The notes beneath the pieces were generated by a model that saw nothing but the letters and a program-made list of their open reading frames with translations, did not search any database and was not told where the DNA came from. From Porphyromonadaceae bacterium (GTDB lineage Bacteria > Bacteroidota > Bacteroidia > Bacteroidales > Dysgonomonadaceae): a stretch of 64,000 nt of DNA. The position numbers and the translations under genes were made by a program. How positions within the stretch are numbered: position 1 is the stretch's first letter; the number at the start of each line of letters is the position of its first letter. Positions 52,660-61,217 of this stretch are shown here, one piece after another. Location of the stretch: the NCBI GenBank assembly GCA_021372865.1, contig JAJFTO010000012.1, positions 1 through 64,000 of the forward strand. The letters are read 5' to 3'.

Positions 52660-53451
52660 ATGGAGATTACCCGGGAAAAAATAGGTGGTTTGGTGGGAAC
52701 AACAATCTTCGCGGTGTTGCTCCTGCTTCTGCTTATATTTTCATATTTCACCATGGCCACACCGCCGCAGGAGCTGGAAGGAATCCCCGTGATGTTTGGC
52801 GCTACCGAAAATGCTTTCGGTACTACCGAGGCGCCGATGGTAGAAGTAACCCCTGCTCCGTCACAAGCACAAGCACCAGCCATTCCCGAATACAGGCCCA
52901 ATGAGCCGATGATTACCCAAACCACACAACCGACCATTGATGTGGAAGCAAAACGGGAAGAGACGCGCCGTCAGGCTCAACTGGCGGAAGAACGCAGGAG
53001 ACAGCAGGAGGCAGAAAGACTCAGAATTGCTGAAGAAACTCGCAAAAGAGAGATCAACCAACAGATGTCGGGTCTCTTTGGTGAGAGCGCCGGCAGTCGG
53101 GGCAACACCCAAGGCAGCGGCACACAAGGCGTTTCCACCGGTAATTCCACGCAGGGAGCACCCACCGGCACAGGCGGCATAGGTTCTTACGACCTGGGAG
53201 GCCGCAGTGTGGGTAGCGGAGGGCTGATACAACCCCGCTATACAGTGAATGATTACGGCACCGTGGTTGTAAATATCACCGTAGACCCCAAAGGGAATGT
53301 GATCAATGCTGAAATAGGACGCGGAACAAATACGCCAAACACCGCACTTCGAAATGAAGCGTTGCGTGCTGCCAAAAATACGAAGTTCAACACAGTACCT
53401 ACTTCCAACAATCAGCGGGGGACTATCACCTACAAGTTCAACCTGAAATAA
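52660..53451 (+). CDS. TonB-family energy transducer
   Basis: A 263-residue protein with one N-terminal membrane helix (about 13-34). A long charged coiled-coil stretch follows (about 100-142, EAKREETRRQAQLAEERRR), then a Gly/Ser/Thr-rich linker (about 145-190). The TonB C-terminal-like domain (about 195-263) shows RYTVNDYGTVVVNITVDPKG and ends in GTITYKFNLK. It should span the periplasm and couple ExbBD to outer-membrane receptors such as the one at 59122. The coiled coil recalls TolA-type proteins. Confidence 0.9.
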   Translation: MEITREKIGGLVGTTIFAVLLLLLLIFSYFTMATPPQELEGIPVMFGATENAFGTTEAPMVEVTPAPSQAQAPAIPEYRPNEPMITQTTQPTIDVEAKREETRRQAQLAEERRRQQEAERLRIAEETRKREINQQMSGLFGESAGSRGNTQGSGTQGVSTGNSTQGAPTGTGGIGSYDLGGRSVGSGGLIQPRYTVNDYGTVVVNITVDPKGNVINAEIGRGTNTPNTALRNEALRAAKNTKFNTVPTSNNQRGTITYKFNLK

Positions 53452-53550
53452 TCACAGCTATTTCTGCGCCGTACGGTGTACATCTGTTCCTGTCGGCAGT
53501 ATAAGTTTAAAACCCTGTCCAGCATATCCGGACTTTAAAACAGAGAAATT

Positions 53551-54096
53551 ATGAAGAAAGTAGCCTTGTTTTTAGCAAACGGATTTGAAGAAATTGAAGC
53601 GCTCGGCACTCTCGATATTTTACGGAGAGCACAGATACCCGTAGAAACCATCGCTGTTACTCATGATAAAACAGTGACCGGTGCCCACAACATTCCTGTT
53701 GTTGCCGACACGACCTTCGATAAAGCAGATTTATCAACGTTAGATGTACTGGTGTTACCGGGAGGAATGCCTGGCGCAAAGCATCTGAATGAACACGAAG
53801 GACTGAAAAACCTTCTATTGGAATTTAATGCGAAGGGAAAACAGATTGCCGCCATCTGTGCGGCACCCATGGTATTGGGAGGGCTGAGGTTGCTGGAGGG
53901 TAAACGGGTCACCTGCTATCCCGGTTTCGAACCGGAACTGATTGGCGCGAAGGTTACCGGCGAAAATGTGGTGGTGGACGGAAACATTACCACTGGTAAA
54001 GGTCCCGGACTGGTATTTGATTTCGCACTAAAACTGGTGGAGCAGATTGCCGGTATGTCCACGCGTCAGAAGGTACAGCAGGGCTTGCTATTGTAA
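53551..54096 (+). CDS. DJ-1/PfpI family protein (YajL/ThiJ-like)
   Basis: A 181-residue protein of the DJ-1 superfamily. The conserved acidic residue is in NGFEEIEALGTLDILRRA (about 11-28) and the reactive Cys in KQIAAICAAPMVLGGL. LVLPGGMPGAKHL is also typical. Members protect proteins or nucleotides from glyoxal adducts or act as chaperones; the activity here is not determined. It is flanked by tonB and rpsA and may have its own promoter, though none is clear. Confidence 0.92.
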   Translation: MKKVALFLANGFEEIEALGTLDILRRAQIPVETIAVTHDKTVTGAHNIPVVADTTFDKADLSTLDVLVLPGGMPGAKHLNEHEGLKNLLLEFNAKGKQIAAICAAPMVLGGLRLLEGKRVTCYPGFEPELIGAKVTGENVVVDGNITTGKGPGLVFDFALKLVEQIAGMSTRQKVQQGLLL

Positions 54097-54174
54097 TATC
54101 GGGGGAAACGATAGCATAGCTCAAGCAAAGCTTGGCTCTGCACAATTCGCTTAACGAAATAGTTGGTTATTAAC

Positions 54175-54205
54175 TTGGCTTTTAACAAAAAACCAATTAT
54201 CTTTG
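54175..54205 (+). promoter_or_regulatory. Promoter of rpsA
   Basis: TTG (54175-54177), 20 bp, TATCTTTG (54198-54205). Near-ideal. The leader is about 55 nt. Confidence 0.7.
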
Positions 54206-54267
54206 CACCACTTTTTTTATAAGCAACATAATGTCTCACTATTTAAAGTAAATTATTTTATTACAAA

Positions 54268-56226
54268 ATGACTGAAAACCTGAAAAGTGTAGCTCCGGTA
54301 GAAGATTTCGATTGGGCTGCGTATGCTGAAGGTGATCCTTACAGCAAAGAAAACAGAGAAAAACTTACCGAAAGCTACGACAATACATTGAGTAAGATCA
54401 ATGACAAAGAAGTCGTGACAGGTACTGTAACCTCCATGAACAAACGCGAGGTGGTTGTAAATATCGGTTATAAATCCGATGGTGTGGTATCGATGAATGA
54501 ATTCCGTTACAACCCCGATCTGAAAATTGGCGATGAAGTAGAAGTATACATCGAAAGCCAGGAAGACAAAAAAGGACAGTTGATCCTTTCACACAAGAAA
54601 GCACGTGCATCACGTTCCTGGGATCGTGTCAATGCAGCGCTTGAGAACAACGAAATTATCAAGGGATATATCAAATGTCGTACCAAAGGCGGTATGATAG
54701 TGGATGTGTTCGGCATCGAAGCATTCCTCCCCGGATCACAAATCGATGTGAAGCCGATCCGCGATTACGATATATTTGTAGATAAGACAATGGAATTCAA
54801 GGTAGTAAAAATAAACCCTGAATACAAGAACGTGGTTGTTTCACACAAAGCCCTCATCGAGGAAGAACTGGAACAACAGAAAAAAGAAATTATCTCGAAG
54901 CTCGAAAAGGGACAGGTACTCGAAGGAGTGGTCAAAAACATTACCTCTTACGGTGTATTTGTGGACCTGGGCGGCGTAGACGGTCTGGTACACATTACCG
55001 ACCTTTCCTGGGGACGTATTCAGCATCCCGAAGAGGTTGTACAGCTTGATGACAAGATCAATGTGGTAATCCTCGACTTCGACAATGAGAAAAAACGTAT
55101 TGCACTCGGTTTGAAACAATTAACACCCCATCCATGGGATGCATTGAGTGAAACGCTGAAGGTAGGCGACATTGTGAAAGGAAAAGTAGTGGTCATTGCC
55201 GATTACGGTGCGTTTGTAGAAATTGCACCCGGTGTGGAAGGATTGATTCACGTATCGGAAATGAGCTGGACACAACATCTTCATAGTGCACAGGACTTTA
55301 TGTCCGTAGGTGAAGAAGTGGAAGCAGTGATCCTCACCCTAGACCGCGATGAACGCAAAATGTCACTTGGTGTGAAACAACTGAAACCGGATCCATGGGA
55401 CAGCATTGAAGTGAAATATCCGGTGGGCAGCACCCATACGGCTACCGTACGTAACTTTACCAACTTCGGCGCTTTCGTGGAAATTGAAGAAGGTGTAGAA
55501 GGATTGATACATATCTCCGACTTGTCGTGGACCAAGAAGATCAAACATCCGAGTGAAGTGACCGAAATTGGAGCTTCCATTGAAGTTCAGGTACTCGATA
55601 TCGACAAGGAAAATCGCCGCTTAAGCTTGGGTCACAAGCAACTGGAAGAAAACCCGTGGGATGTTTTTGAAACAATCTTTACAGTAGGATCCATTCACGA
55701 AGGAACCATCGTGGAAATGCTCGACAAGGGTGCCGTGATCTCTCTGCCCTATGGTGTGGAAGGGTTTGCGACTCCCAAACACCTGGTGAAAGAAGATAAC
55801 TCACAGGCCCAGGTGGATGAGAAGCTCGAATTTAAGGTGATTGAGTTCAACAAAGATGCCAAACGAATCATTGTTTCTCACAGCCGTATCCACGAAGATA
55901 TCACGGGCGACGATTCCAGAAAGAAAGCAAAACGCGGTGGCAAGAAAGAAGGTGGAAACGAAGTAGCAGCAGCAATTCCTGCAATGGAGAAAACCACGTT
56001 GGGCGACATTGAAGAACTGGCTGCACTAAAAGAGAAGCTCGACAACCAGAAGGTGGAAGCTTTCAAGAAAGAAGCTGCCAAAGCTGAAGTGAAAAAGGAA
56101 GAGGCTCCCAAGGCTGTAGAAGTAACGGAGACCGAAACCGTTGAGGTACCGGAAGCTGAGGTTGCAGATGCACCGGAAGCTGAAGTGAAAGAGGACGCCA
56201 AAGCTGACACTGAAAAAGAAGCATAA
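54268..56226 (+). CDS. rpsA: 30S ribosomal protein S1
   Basis: Binds mRNA at the 30S subunit and helps initiation, which matters in Bacteroidota where Shine-Dalgarno sites are weak. At 652 residues it contains six S1 repeats, with cores such as GTVTSMNKREVVVNIG (about 52), GVVKNITSYGVFVDLG (about 220), GKVVVIADYGAFVEIA (about 305) and ATVRNFTNFGAFVEIE (about 392). The sixth, GTIVEMLDKGAVISLP, is less canonical. A Lys/Glu/Ala-rich tail of about 100 residues (VEVTETETVEVPEAEVADA) follows. Confidence 0.97.
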   Translation: MTENLKSVAPVEDFDWAAYAEGDPYSKENREKLTESYDNTLSKINDKEVVTGTVTSMNKREVVVNIGYKSDGVVSMNEFRYNPDLKIGDEVEVYIESQEDKKGQLILSHKKARASRSWDRVNAALENNEIIKGYIKCRTKGGMIVDVFGIEAFLPGSQIDVKPIRDYDIFVDKTMEFKVVKINPEYKNVVVSHKALIEEELEQQKKEIISKLEKGQVLEGVVKNITSYGVFVDLGGVDGLVHITDLSWGRIQHPEEVVQLDDKINVVILDFDNEKKRIALGLKQLTPHPWDALSETLKVGDIVKGKVVVIADYGAFVEIAPGVEGLIHVSEMSWTQHLHSAQDFMSVGEEVEAVILTLDRDERKMSLGVKQLKPDPWDSIEVKYPVGSTHTATVRNFTNFGAFVEIEEGVEGLIHISDLSWTKKIKHPSEVTEIGASIEVQVLDIDKENRRLSLGHKQLEENPWDVFETIFTVGSIHEGTIVEMLDKGAVISLPYGVEGFATPKHLVKEDNSQAQVDEKLEFKVIEFNKDAKRIIVSHSRIHEDITGDDSRKKAKRGGKKEGGNEVAAAIPAMEKTTLGDIEELAALKEKLDNQKVEAFKKEAAKAEVKKEEAPKAVEVTETETVEVPEAEVADAPEAEVKEDAKADTEKEA

Positions 56227-56249
56227 TCTTTTTATAAAACCTATTCTAT

Positions 56250-56285
56250 CCGGGGTATCACACCATGTGATGCCCCGGTTTTTTT
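56250..56285 (+). terminator. Intrinsic terminator of rpsA
   Basis: CCGGGGTATCAC pairs with GTGATGCCCCGG (one G-T wobble) around a 5-nt loop, followed by a run of T. Confidence 0.9.
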
Positions 56286-56377
56286 ATGTAAAAACCTCTG
56301 GTAATGGATAGTTTGCATAGGAAACATGTTTCCAGACCTTCTGACCGTTACGTGATCTGTCAACTTGATTTTTATGT

Positions 56378-56385
56378 TATCTTTG
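56378..56385 (+). promoter_or_regulatory. Promoter -7 element upstream of the ECF sigma gene
   Basis: TATCTTTG, perfect -7 match, 52 bp before the ATG at 56438. The -33 region lacks a clear TTTG at the right distance. Confidence 0.45.
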
Positions 56386-56437
56386 AAAAAAAACGCCGAT
56401 TGATGTAAGAATTTTCCCTGTTTCACGTCTATTATGT

Positions 56438-56959
56438 ATGAACGCTCAGCAATTTCAACATCAAATCCTTTGTTATTCCGATAAGCTGTATCGTATGGCA
56501 CTTTCGGTATTGAAAGATGAAAATCTGTCAAAGGATGCGTATCAGGAGTTGATGATGCGTTTATGGGAAAAACGTAAACAACTGATGATGATCGAAAACC
56601 CACAGGCATTTTTGCTTACATCGATGCGAAACCTCTGTCTGGATATGCTTCGCAAGCAGCAACCAAACGGAGAACTTTCCCCCAACGCAACCTACCCTGC
56701 GCCCGGTCCACACCAGCTTACCGAAGAGGCTGACACGGTAAATACCATCAACAGAATGATTAATTCGCTTCCCGAAATGCAACGAACCATTATCCGTATG
56801 AAAGATGTGGAAGAGATGGAGGTGACGGAAATTTCAGAAATAATGTCGATCACAGAAAACGCCGTTACTGCTAATTTGTCGCGGGCCCGAAAAAAAATAC
56901 GTGAAATGATTCTTACCTTTCAACAAAAGGAGACAATGATTTATGAACAACGTAAATGA
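56438..56959 (+). CDS. ECF-type RNA polymerase sigma factor
   Basis: A 173-residue sigma-70 family protein with only regions 2 and 4. Region 2 (about 8-78) includes LSKDAYQELMMRLWEKRKQL and FLLTSMRNLCLDMLRKQ. Region 4 (about 108-160) includes LPEMQRTIIRMKDVEEMEVTEISEIM and NAVTANLSRARKKIREM. The following gene overlaps by 17 bp and encodes a single-pass membrane protein, the usual layout for a sigma factor and its membrane anti-sigma. Confidence 0.93.
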   Translation: MNAQQFQHQILCYSDKLYRMALSVLKDENLSKDAYQELMMRLWEKRKQLMMIENPQAFLLTSMRNLCLDMLRKQQPNGELSPNATYPAPGPHQLTEEADTVNTINRMINSLPEMQRTIIRMKDVEEMEVTEISEIMSITENAVTANLSRARKKIREMILTFQQKETMIYEQRK

Positions 56960-57467
56960 TATACTGAACGCTTATTTCGAAGGAACGGCATTGCCTGAAG
57001 AGGAAAAAAGACTGAAGGAATATTTCCAAAGCAATACTGTTTTACCTCAACATGAAGTATATAAACCCATGTTTGCTGCTTTCGACGTAGAAAAGCAAAT
57101 TGTTGCTCCCATTTTTGTTATTCCCGTCAAGAAGAACAATAAAAAGCCATTTCTAATTCGAAAACTGTGGATTTCAGCAGCAAGCATCGCGGCAGTTATT
57201 CTTCTGGGTGTTATTTTATTCCCGTTCAAAAACAAAACCGAAATATCTTCCGACGATTACGTGGTTTTTATCCATGGAAAGGCAATATCCGACCCGCATA
57301 AAGCACAAGTATATGCCAATAAAATGTTTATGCAAGCCAATGAAATCATCCGTACCAGCTATGAACCTTTAGTGAAAGCAAATACAATACAAAAAGAGAT
57401 GGATGCCGATAAAATTTTTGACGATTTATCACAAAAAATTAATCATATAAAATATGATAATCAATAA
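56943..57467 (+). CDS. Single-pass membrane protein, putative anti-sigma factor
   Basis: No named family is recognised with certainty. The 174-residue protein has an N-terminal cytoplasmic part (ILNAYFEGTALPEEEKRLKEYF) that resembles the short recruitment region of Bacteroidetes anti-sigma factors. One transmembrane helix follows (about 78-97, ISAASIAAVILLGVILF), then a periplasmic tail of about 75 residues. The 17-bp overlap with the sigma gene is the main argument. No FecR domain is visible, so the signal route is unknown. Confidence 0.72.
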   Translation: MNNVNDILNAYFEGTALPEEEKRLKEYFQSNTVLPQHEVYKPMFAAFDVEKQIVAPIFVIPVKKNNKKPFLIRKLWISAASIAAVILLGVILFPFKNKTEISSDDYVVFIHGKAISDPHKAQVYANKMFMQANEIIRTSYEPLVKANTIQKEMDADKIFDDLSQKINHIKYDNQ

Positions 57468-57488
57468 CTTAAAAACCCTGTAAAAAAA

Positions 57489-57929
57489 ATGAAAAAAATT
57501 TTCTCAATTATGTTCGTAATGCTCGCTTTTGCCACGACCATATCGGCTCAACAACTCGAAAAATTGTTCGATAAGTATATGGAGGATGAGCGATTTAATT
57601 ATGTATTCCAGAAAAAAGCAAATATGATGGACAGATTAAACGATTTGGAAAGTATCGAAGTATGGGAGCTTAGCAAATCGTCAATAAGCACTGGACGCCA
57701 AATGCTTACATTGAATTCAGCTGACAAATCGCTTGATGAAAGTTTTACCCGGGAAGTAGAAAATGCACTCAAAGCCGACAAGTATGAACAAGTTTCAATC
57801 GTAAGAAACGGAAAAAACCGGGTGGAGACTTATGAAAAAAACAGCGACAAAGGAACGACTAAAGTCAGTTTCATAAAAAATCCCGGGAATATCATGGTCA
57901 CATTGAATTCATATGCTCCACGGAAATAA
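57489..57929 (+). CDS. Small exported protein of unknown function (DUF4252/DUF6108-like size and context)
   Basis: A 146-residue protein with a signal peptide (MKKIFSIMFVMLAFATTISA, 1-20). The mature part is polar with alternating helix and strand, for example LEKLFDKYMEDERFNYVFQ and YEQVSIVRNGKNRVETYEK. It has no Cys in the mature chain. I cannot assign a function. It sits 21 bp after the putative anti-sigma gene and probably forms part of the same transcript; small exported proteins are frequent in such sigma operons. Confidence 0.75.
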   Translation: MKKIFSIMFVMLAFATTISAQQLEKLFDKYMEDERFNYVFQKKANMMDRLNDLESIEVWELSKSSISTGRQMLTLNSADKSLDESFTREVENALKADKYEQVSIVRNGKNRVETYEKNSDKGTTKVSFIKNPGNIMVTLNSYAPRK

Positions 57930-57993
57930 TTCTTGAGAGAAGATGTTTGATGTGCTCCCGTAAAAAAACTCTACTTTTCAATATATACACATG

Positions 57994-58030
57994 AACGGGA
58001 ATATGGCGGGATGTCATGTTCCCGTTTCTT
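57994..58030 (+). terminator. Hairpin after the sigma operon
   Basis: AACGGGAA (57994-58001) pairs with TTCCCGTT (58019-58026), followed by TCTTATTTTTC. A weak terminator with a 17-nt loop. Confidence 0.5.
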
Positions 58031-58039
58031 ATTTTTCGT

Positions 58040-58047
58040 TATCTTTG
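58040..58047 (+). promoter_or_regulatory. Promoter -7 element for the YhcC-type gene
   Basis: TATCTTTG, perfect -7 match. Transcription would begin near 58054, downstream of the first in-frame ATG (58016), so the GTG at 58067 is the likely start. Confidence 0.6.
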
Positions 58048-58066
58048 CAGACTAAAATCAGAGCAG

Positions 58067-59005
58067 GTGTCTTTAAACGACAAACCATATCGTGATTTCT
58101 CGGAATATCTTTCGGCACGATTTCCCTATAAAGTACAGAAGATCTCCATCAACGCAGGGTTCACCTGTCCCAACCGGGATGGCAGTAAAGGACTTGGCGG
58201 ATGTACCTACTGCAATAACCAGAGTTTTAGTCCCGGTTATGGCAAGCCGACCAAAACCATTACAGAACAAATGGCCGACGGCATCCATTTCTTCTCCCGG
58301 AAATATCCGGAGATGAAATATTTGGCCTATTTTCAATCCTATACCAACACGTACGACAGCATAGACTCACTGACCGACAAATATGAGGAGGCACTTGCAT
58401 ACCCCGGTGTGGTGGGACTGATCGTGGGTACCCGCCCCGACTGTATGCCTGACCAATTGCTCGATTACTTTGAAATGCTCAGCAGAAAAACATTCGTATT
58501 GGTGGAATATGGTGTGGAATCGACATTAAATAAAACGCTGGAACGGGTGAACCGGCAGCATACCTATGAAGAGTCGGCAGAAAGGATATGTAAAACGGCA
58601 GAAAGGAAAATTCCCGTAGGAGCGCATATGATTCTGGGACTTCCGGGCGAAACAGAAGAAGATATACTGCATCACGCCGATCGCCTTTCTGAACTACCAC
58701 TCACTACCCTCAAGCTGCATCAGCTACAGATCATACGATACACAGCAATGGCAAGGGAGTATAAACTGTCACCAGAATCGTTCACCCTGTTCAAACTGGA
58801 TGAATATATTGATCTCTGTGTACGCTTTGCAGAGCGACTTCATCCTGACATCTACATTGAACGGTTCACCTCGCAGTCGCCCGCAAAACTGTTGATCGCT
58901 CCCGATTGGGGACTGAAAAACTACGAGGTGCGGGAAAAGATACTGAAACGATTTCGGGAAATGGATACCTGGCAAGGTCGTTTTTTCAATGTCCGGAATA
59001 AATAA
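58067..59005 (+). CDS. TIGR01212-type radical SAM protein (YhcC family)
   Basis: A 313-residue radical SAM protein. The cluster cysteines lie in GFTCPNRDGSKGLGGCTYCNN, the spaced pattern of the TIGR01212/YhcC group. Further motifs are YFQSYTNTYDS, GLIVGTRPDCMPDQLLD, LVEYGVESTLNKTLERVNR and HMILGLPGETEEDI. The reaction is unknown. GTG 58067 (giving M-SLNDKPYRDFSEYL) is chosen because the promoter -7 element lies inside the longer frame and family members start at this point. It stands between the sigma operon and the porphyrin operon. Confidence 0.87.
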   Translation: MSLNDKPYRDFSEYLSARFPYKVQKISINAGFTCPNRDGSKGLGGCTYCNNQSFSPGYGKPTKTITEQMADGIHFFSRKYPEMKYLAYFQSYTNTYDSIDSLTDKYEEALAYPGVVGLIVGTRPDCMPDQLLDYFEMLSRKTFVLVEYGVESTLNKTLERVNRQHTYEESAERICKTAERKIPVGAHMILGLPGETEEDILHHADRLSELPLTTLKLHQLQIIRYTAMAREYKLSPESFTLFKLDEYIDLCVRFAERLHPDIYIERFTSQSPAKLLIAPDWGLKNYEVREKILKRFREMDTWQGRFFNVRNK

Positions 59006-59025
59006 ATAGCCAATATCACTAAAAG

Positions 59026-59045
59026 TGGTGATTGTGCAATCACCA
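59026..59045. promoter_or_regulatory. Palindrome upstream of the TonB receptor-hemN operon
   Basis: TGGTGATTG-TG-CAATCACCA is a perfect 9-bp inverted repeat with a 2-nt centre. There is no T run after it, and it is followed by 76 bp before the receptor ATG, so an operator is at least as likely as a terminator. Confidence 0.4.
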
Positions 59046-59121
59046 TAGATTGTCTTCCTTTGTCACCCTGTAAGAAAATTAAAATCTGTGGCCCAAATCG
59101 GTTCACGCGACAATGCTCTGC

Positions 59122-61206
59122 ATGAAGACAATCAAACAACACCATCTGATTAGGTATATTGCGCTGTTTCTTTACGTTTTTCCTTTCATATCCAGGGCAA
59201 ATGAAACCGACACACTGCGCCAGTACAACCTCGACAGTATCGTCGTCTCCAGTATCAAGCTACCCCACGCCAGCTGGCGGATACCGGTAGCCTCCACCAC
59301 CCTCGATGGCACGACCCTGCAACGGCGACAACTCAACGACATGAAGGATTTCTCGGCCTCTATACCCAACTTCATCATGATCGACCGTGATTCACGACTC
59401 ACCTCTTCGGTTTTTGTACGGGGTGTCGGCTCACTGATCAACGCTCCGGGGGTGGCCATGTATGTGGACGACATCCCCCATTTCGAGAAATCCTCATTTG
59501 ATATCAGTCTGGCTGATATCGAGAAGATTGAGTTTTTACGCGGACCCCAGGGAACGCTCTTTGGTCGTAATGCGATGGGGGGCATCATCCTGATATATAC
59601 CGTTTCTCCGTTTCGCAAACAGGGAACACAGCTGCGACTCAGCTATGGCAGCCATAATGAAACACGTATTACGCTGTCGCACCGTAAGAAAGAAGGGGAA
59701 CATTTCGCCTGGGGACTCACAAGTGACTACCACCACTCCGATGGCTTCATTATCAACAGATACAACGGCAAAACAACCGACTGGCTCAACGCCGTCTCAC
59801 TGAGTAACAGGCTTGAGTGGCGCCCCCGTCACGACCTGAGCTTCCGCCTGCAGCAGAGCCTGGAAAAAGTGAATCAAGGTGCTTTCGGTTATGGGACAGT
59901 GAACAGCCAGCTAAACGATGTGGATTCTGTCTCGTTCAATCACCCCAGTGACTATGAACGATTGATCTATGACGCCGGACTTCAGGCCGATTACCACAAT
60001 GCACACCTCTGGATCCGTTCACAGACCTCATTGCAGTTGCTGAATGACACCTACGAGGTGGACCAGGATGCCTCACCACGCGATCTTTATTATGCTATAC
60101 AGGGAGAAAAACAACGTCTTCTATCACAGGAAATCAATGTAAGGGATGTGTCGGAGAGCATCTATGGCTGGAACTTCGGAATTTTTGCCTTTCGTCATGA
60201 CATCGACAGGAGTACCGATGTCTTCCTCCAGATGGCTCGGCCACCCTATCAGCTGGAGAAACGGTTTGATGATCTGAATAGTGGCTTCGCCCTCTACCAC
60301 CGGTCAGAACTACAGATCACAAACCGGTTAACACTGGAGGGAGGAATACGGTACGACTTCGAAAAAGCCCGTTCCATCCATATCGAAAACAAGTTGACAA
60401 GCGACACCATTATACTGCGTAACCAGTATGACTCTCCGCTCACCTTTTCACAGTGGACACCCAAAGTGACGATTCAGTACCGTTTTGGTAGCGAAAGCCA
60501 GCTATACGCCACCTGGGCCAGGGGATACAAGACAGGTGGCTTCAACACCGTTTTCGAAAAAGAAAGCGAACGAATTTTTGACCCGGAAAAGAGCTGGAAC
60601 TATGAAATAGGGAGCAAAACCTCTTTCTTCAAAAACAGATTGCTGGCAGAGGTATCGTTGTTTTACATCGACATCAGCAGCCAGCAGGTCAAGCAACTGC
60701 TCGACCTGCAGGGGATAAAAATCCGAAATGCCGGACACTCCATAAGCAAGGGCGCTGAGCTCTCGCTGAAACTACTGCCCACGGACGCCTCACTGCTGTA
60801 TCTCACTTACGGCTACACCCACGCTACCTTCCGCAGCTACAAATACAGTGAGGATATTGACTACAGCGGCAACTTCCTTCCTTTTGTGCCCCGCCACACC
60901 CTCACTATCGGGGCGGAGCATAGGATTGACTGGCATACGGCGATCAGCGATCGACTGCTGTTACAGGCACAGTATAGCGGCATGGGAGAACGCTACTGGC
61001 ACGAAGACAACAGGGTGAAACAGAACTTTTACGGCTTATTGGATGTCAGTACCACCGTTGAAAAAGAATCAGTACGTGTGAAGCTTTGGGGTAAGAATAT
61101 CCTGAACGAGAGACAACTGGGATATTATTTCGAATCGGCAGGCCGCAGCCTGGGCAAGCCGATCAAACCTTTCACAATGGGAGTTACTATTGACTACTCA
61201 TTTTAG
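59122..61206 (+). CDS. TonB-dependent outer-membrane receptor, putative porphyrin/heme importer
   Basis: A 694-residue beta-barrel receptor. A signal peptide (about 1-27, ending SRA) precedes a TonB-box-like DSIVVSS segment and the plug domain with FSASIPNFIMIDRDS, SSVFVRGVGS, AMYVDDIPHF and FLRGPQGTLFGRNAMGG. About 20 beta strands follow, and the last residues (TMGVTIDYSF) end in Phe as barrels do. It lacks the SusC carboxypeptidase-like domain and no SusD is adjacent. ATG 59122 is preferred; ATG 59113 is possible. The MFS gene starts 11 bp after it and hemN and hemG follow, which suggests a porphyrin substrate (inference). Confidence 0.9.
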   Translation: MKTIKQHHLIRYIALFLYVFPFISRANETDTLRQYNLDSIVVSSIKLPHASWRIPVASTTLDGTTLQRRQLNDMKDFSASIPNFIMIDRDSRLTSSVFVRGVGSLINAPGVAMYVDDIPHFEKSSFDISLADIEKIEFLRGPQGTLFGRNAMGGIILIYTVSPFRKQGTQLRLSYGSHNETRITLSHRKKEGEHFAWGLTSDYHHSDGFIINRYNGKTTDWLNAVSLSNRLEWRPRHDLSFRLQQSLEKVNQGAFGYGTVNSQLNDVDSVSFNHPSDYERLIYDAGLQADYHNAHLWIRSQTSLQLLNDTYEVDQDASPRDLYYAIQGEKQRLLSQEINVRDVSESIYGWNFGIFAFRHDIDRSTDVFLQMARPPYQLEKRFDDLNSGFALYHRSELQITNRLTLEGGIRYDFEKARSIHIENKLTSDTIILRNQYDSPLTFSQWTPKVTIQYRFGSESQLYATWARGYKTGGFNTVFEKESERIFDPEKSWNYEIGSKTSFFKNRLLAEVSLFYIDISSQQVKQLLDLQGIKIRNAGHSISKGAELSLKLLPTDASLLYLTYGYTHATFRSYKYSEDIDYSGNFLPFVPRHTLTIGAEHRIDWHTAISDRLLLQAQYSGMGERYWHEDNRVKQNFYGLLDVSTTVEKESVRVKLWGKNILNERQLGYYFESAGRSLGKPIKPFTMGVTIDYSF

Positions 61207-61217
61207 AGATATAAGAC

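Noticed and set aside
59122..61206. SusC-type glycan importer
   Set aside because: There is no N-terminal carboxypeptidase-like domain and no SusD gene beside it; it is a classical TonB receptor.
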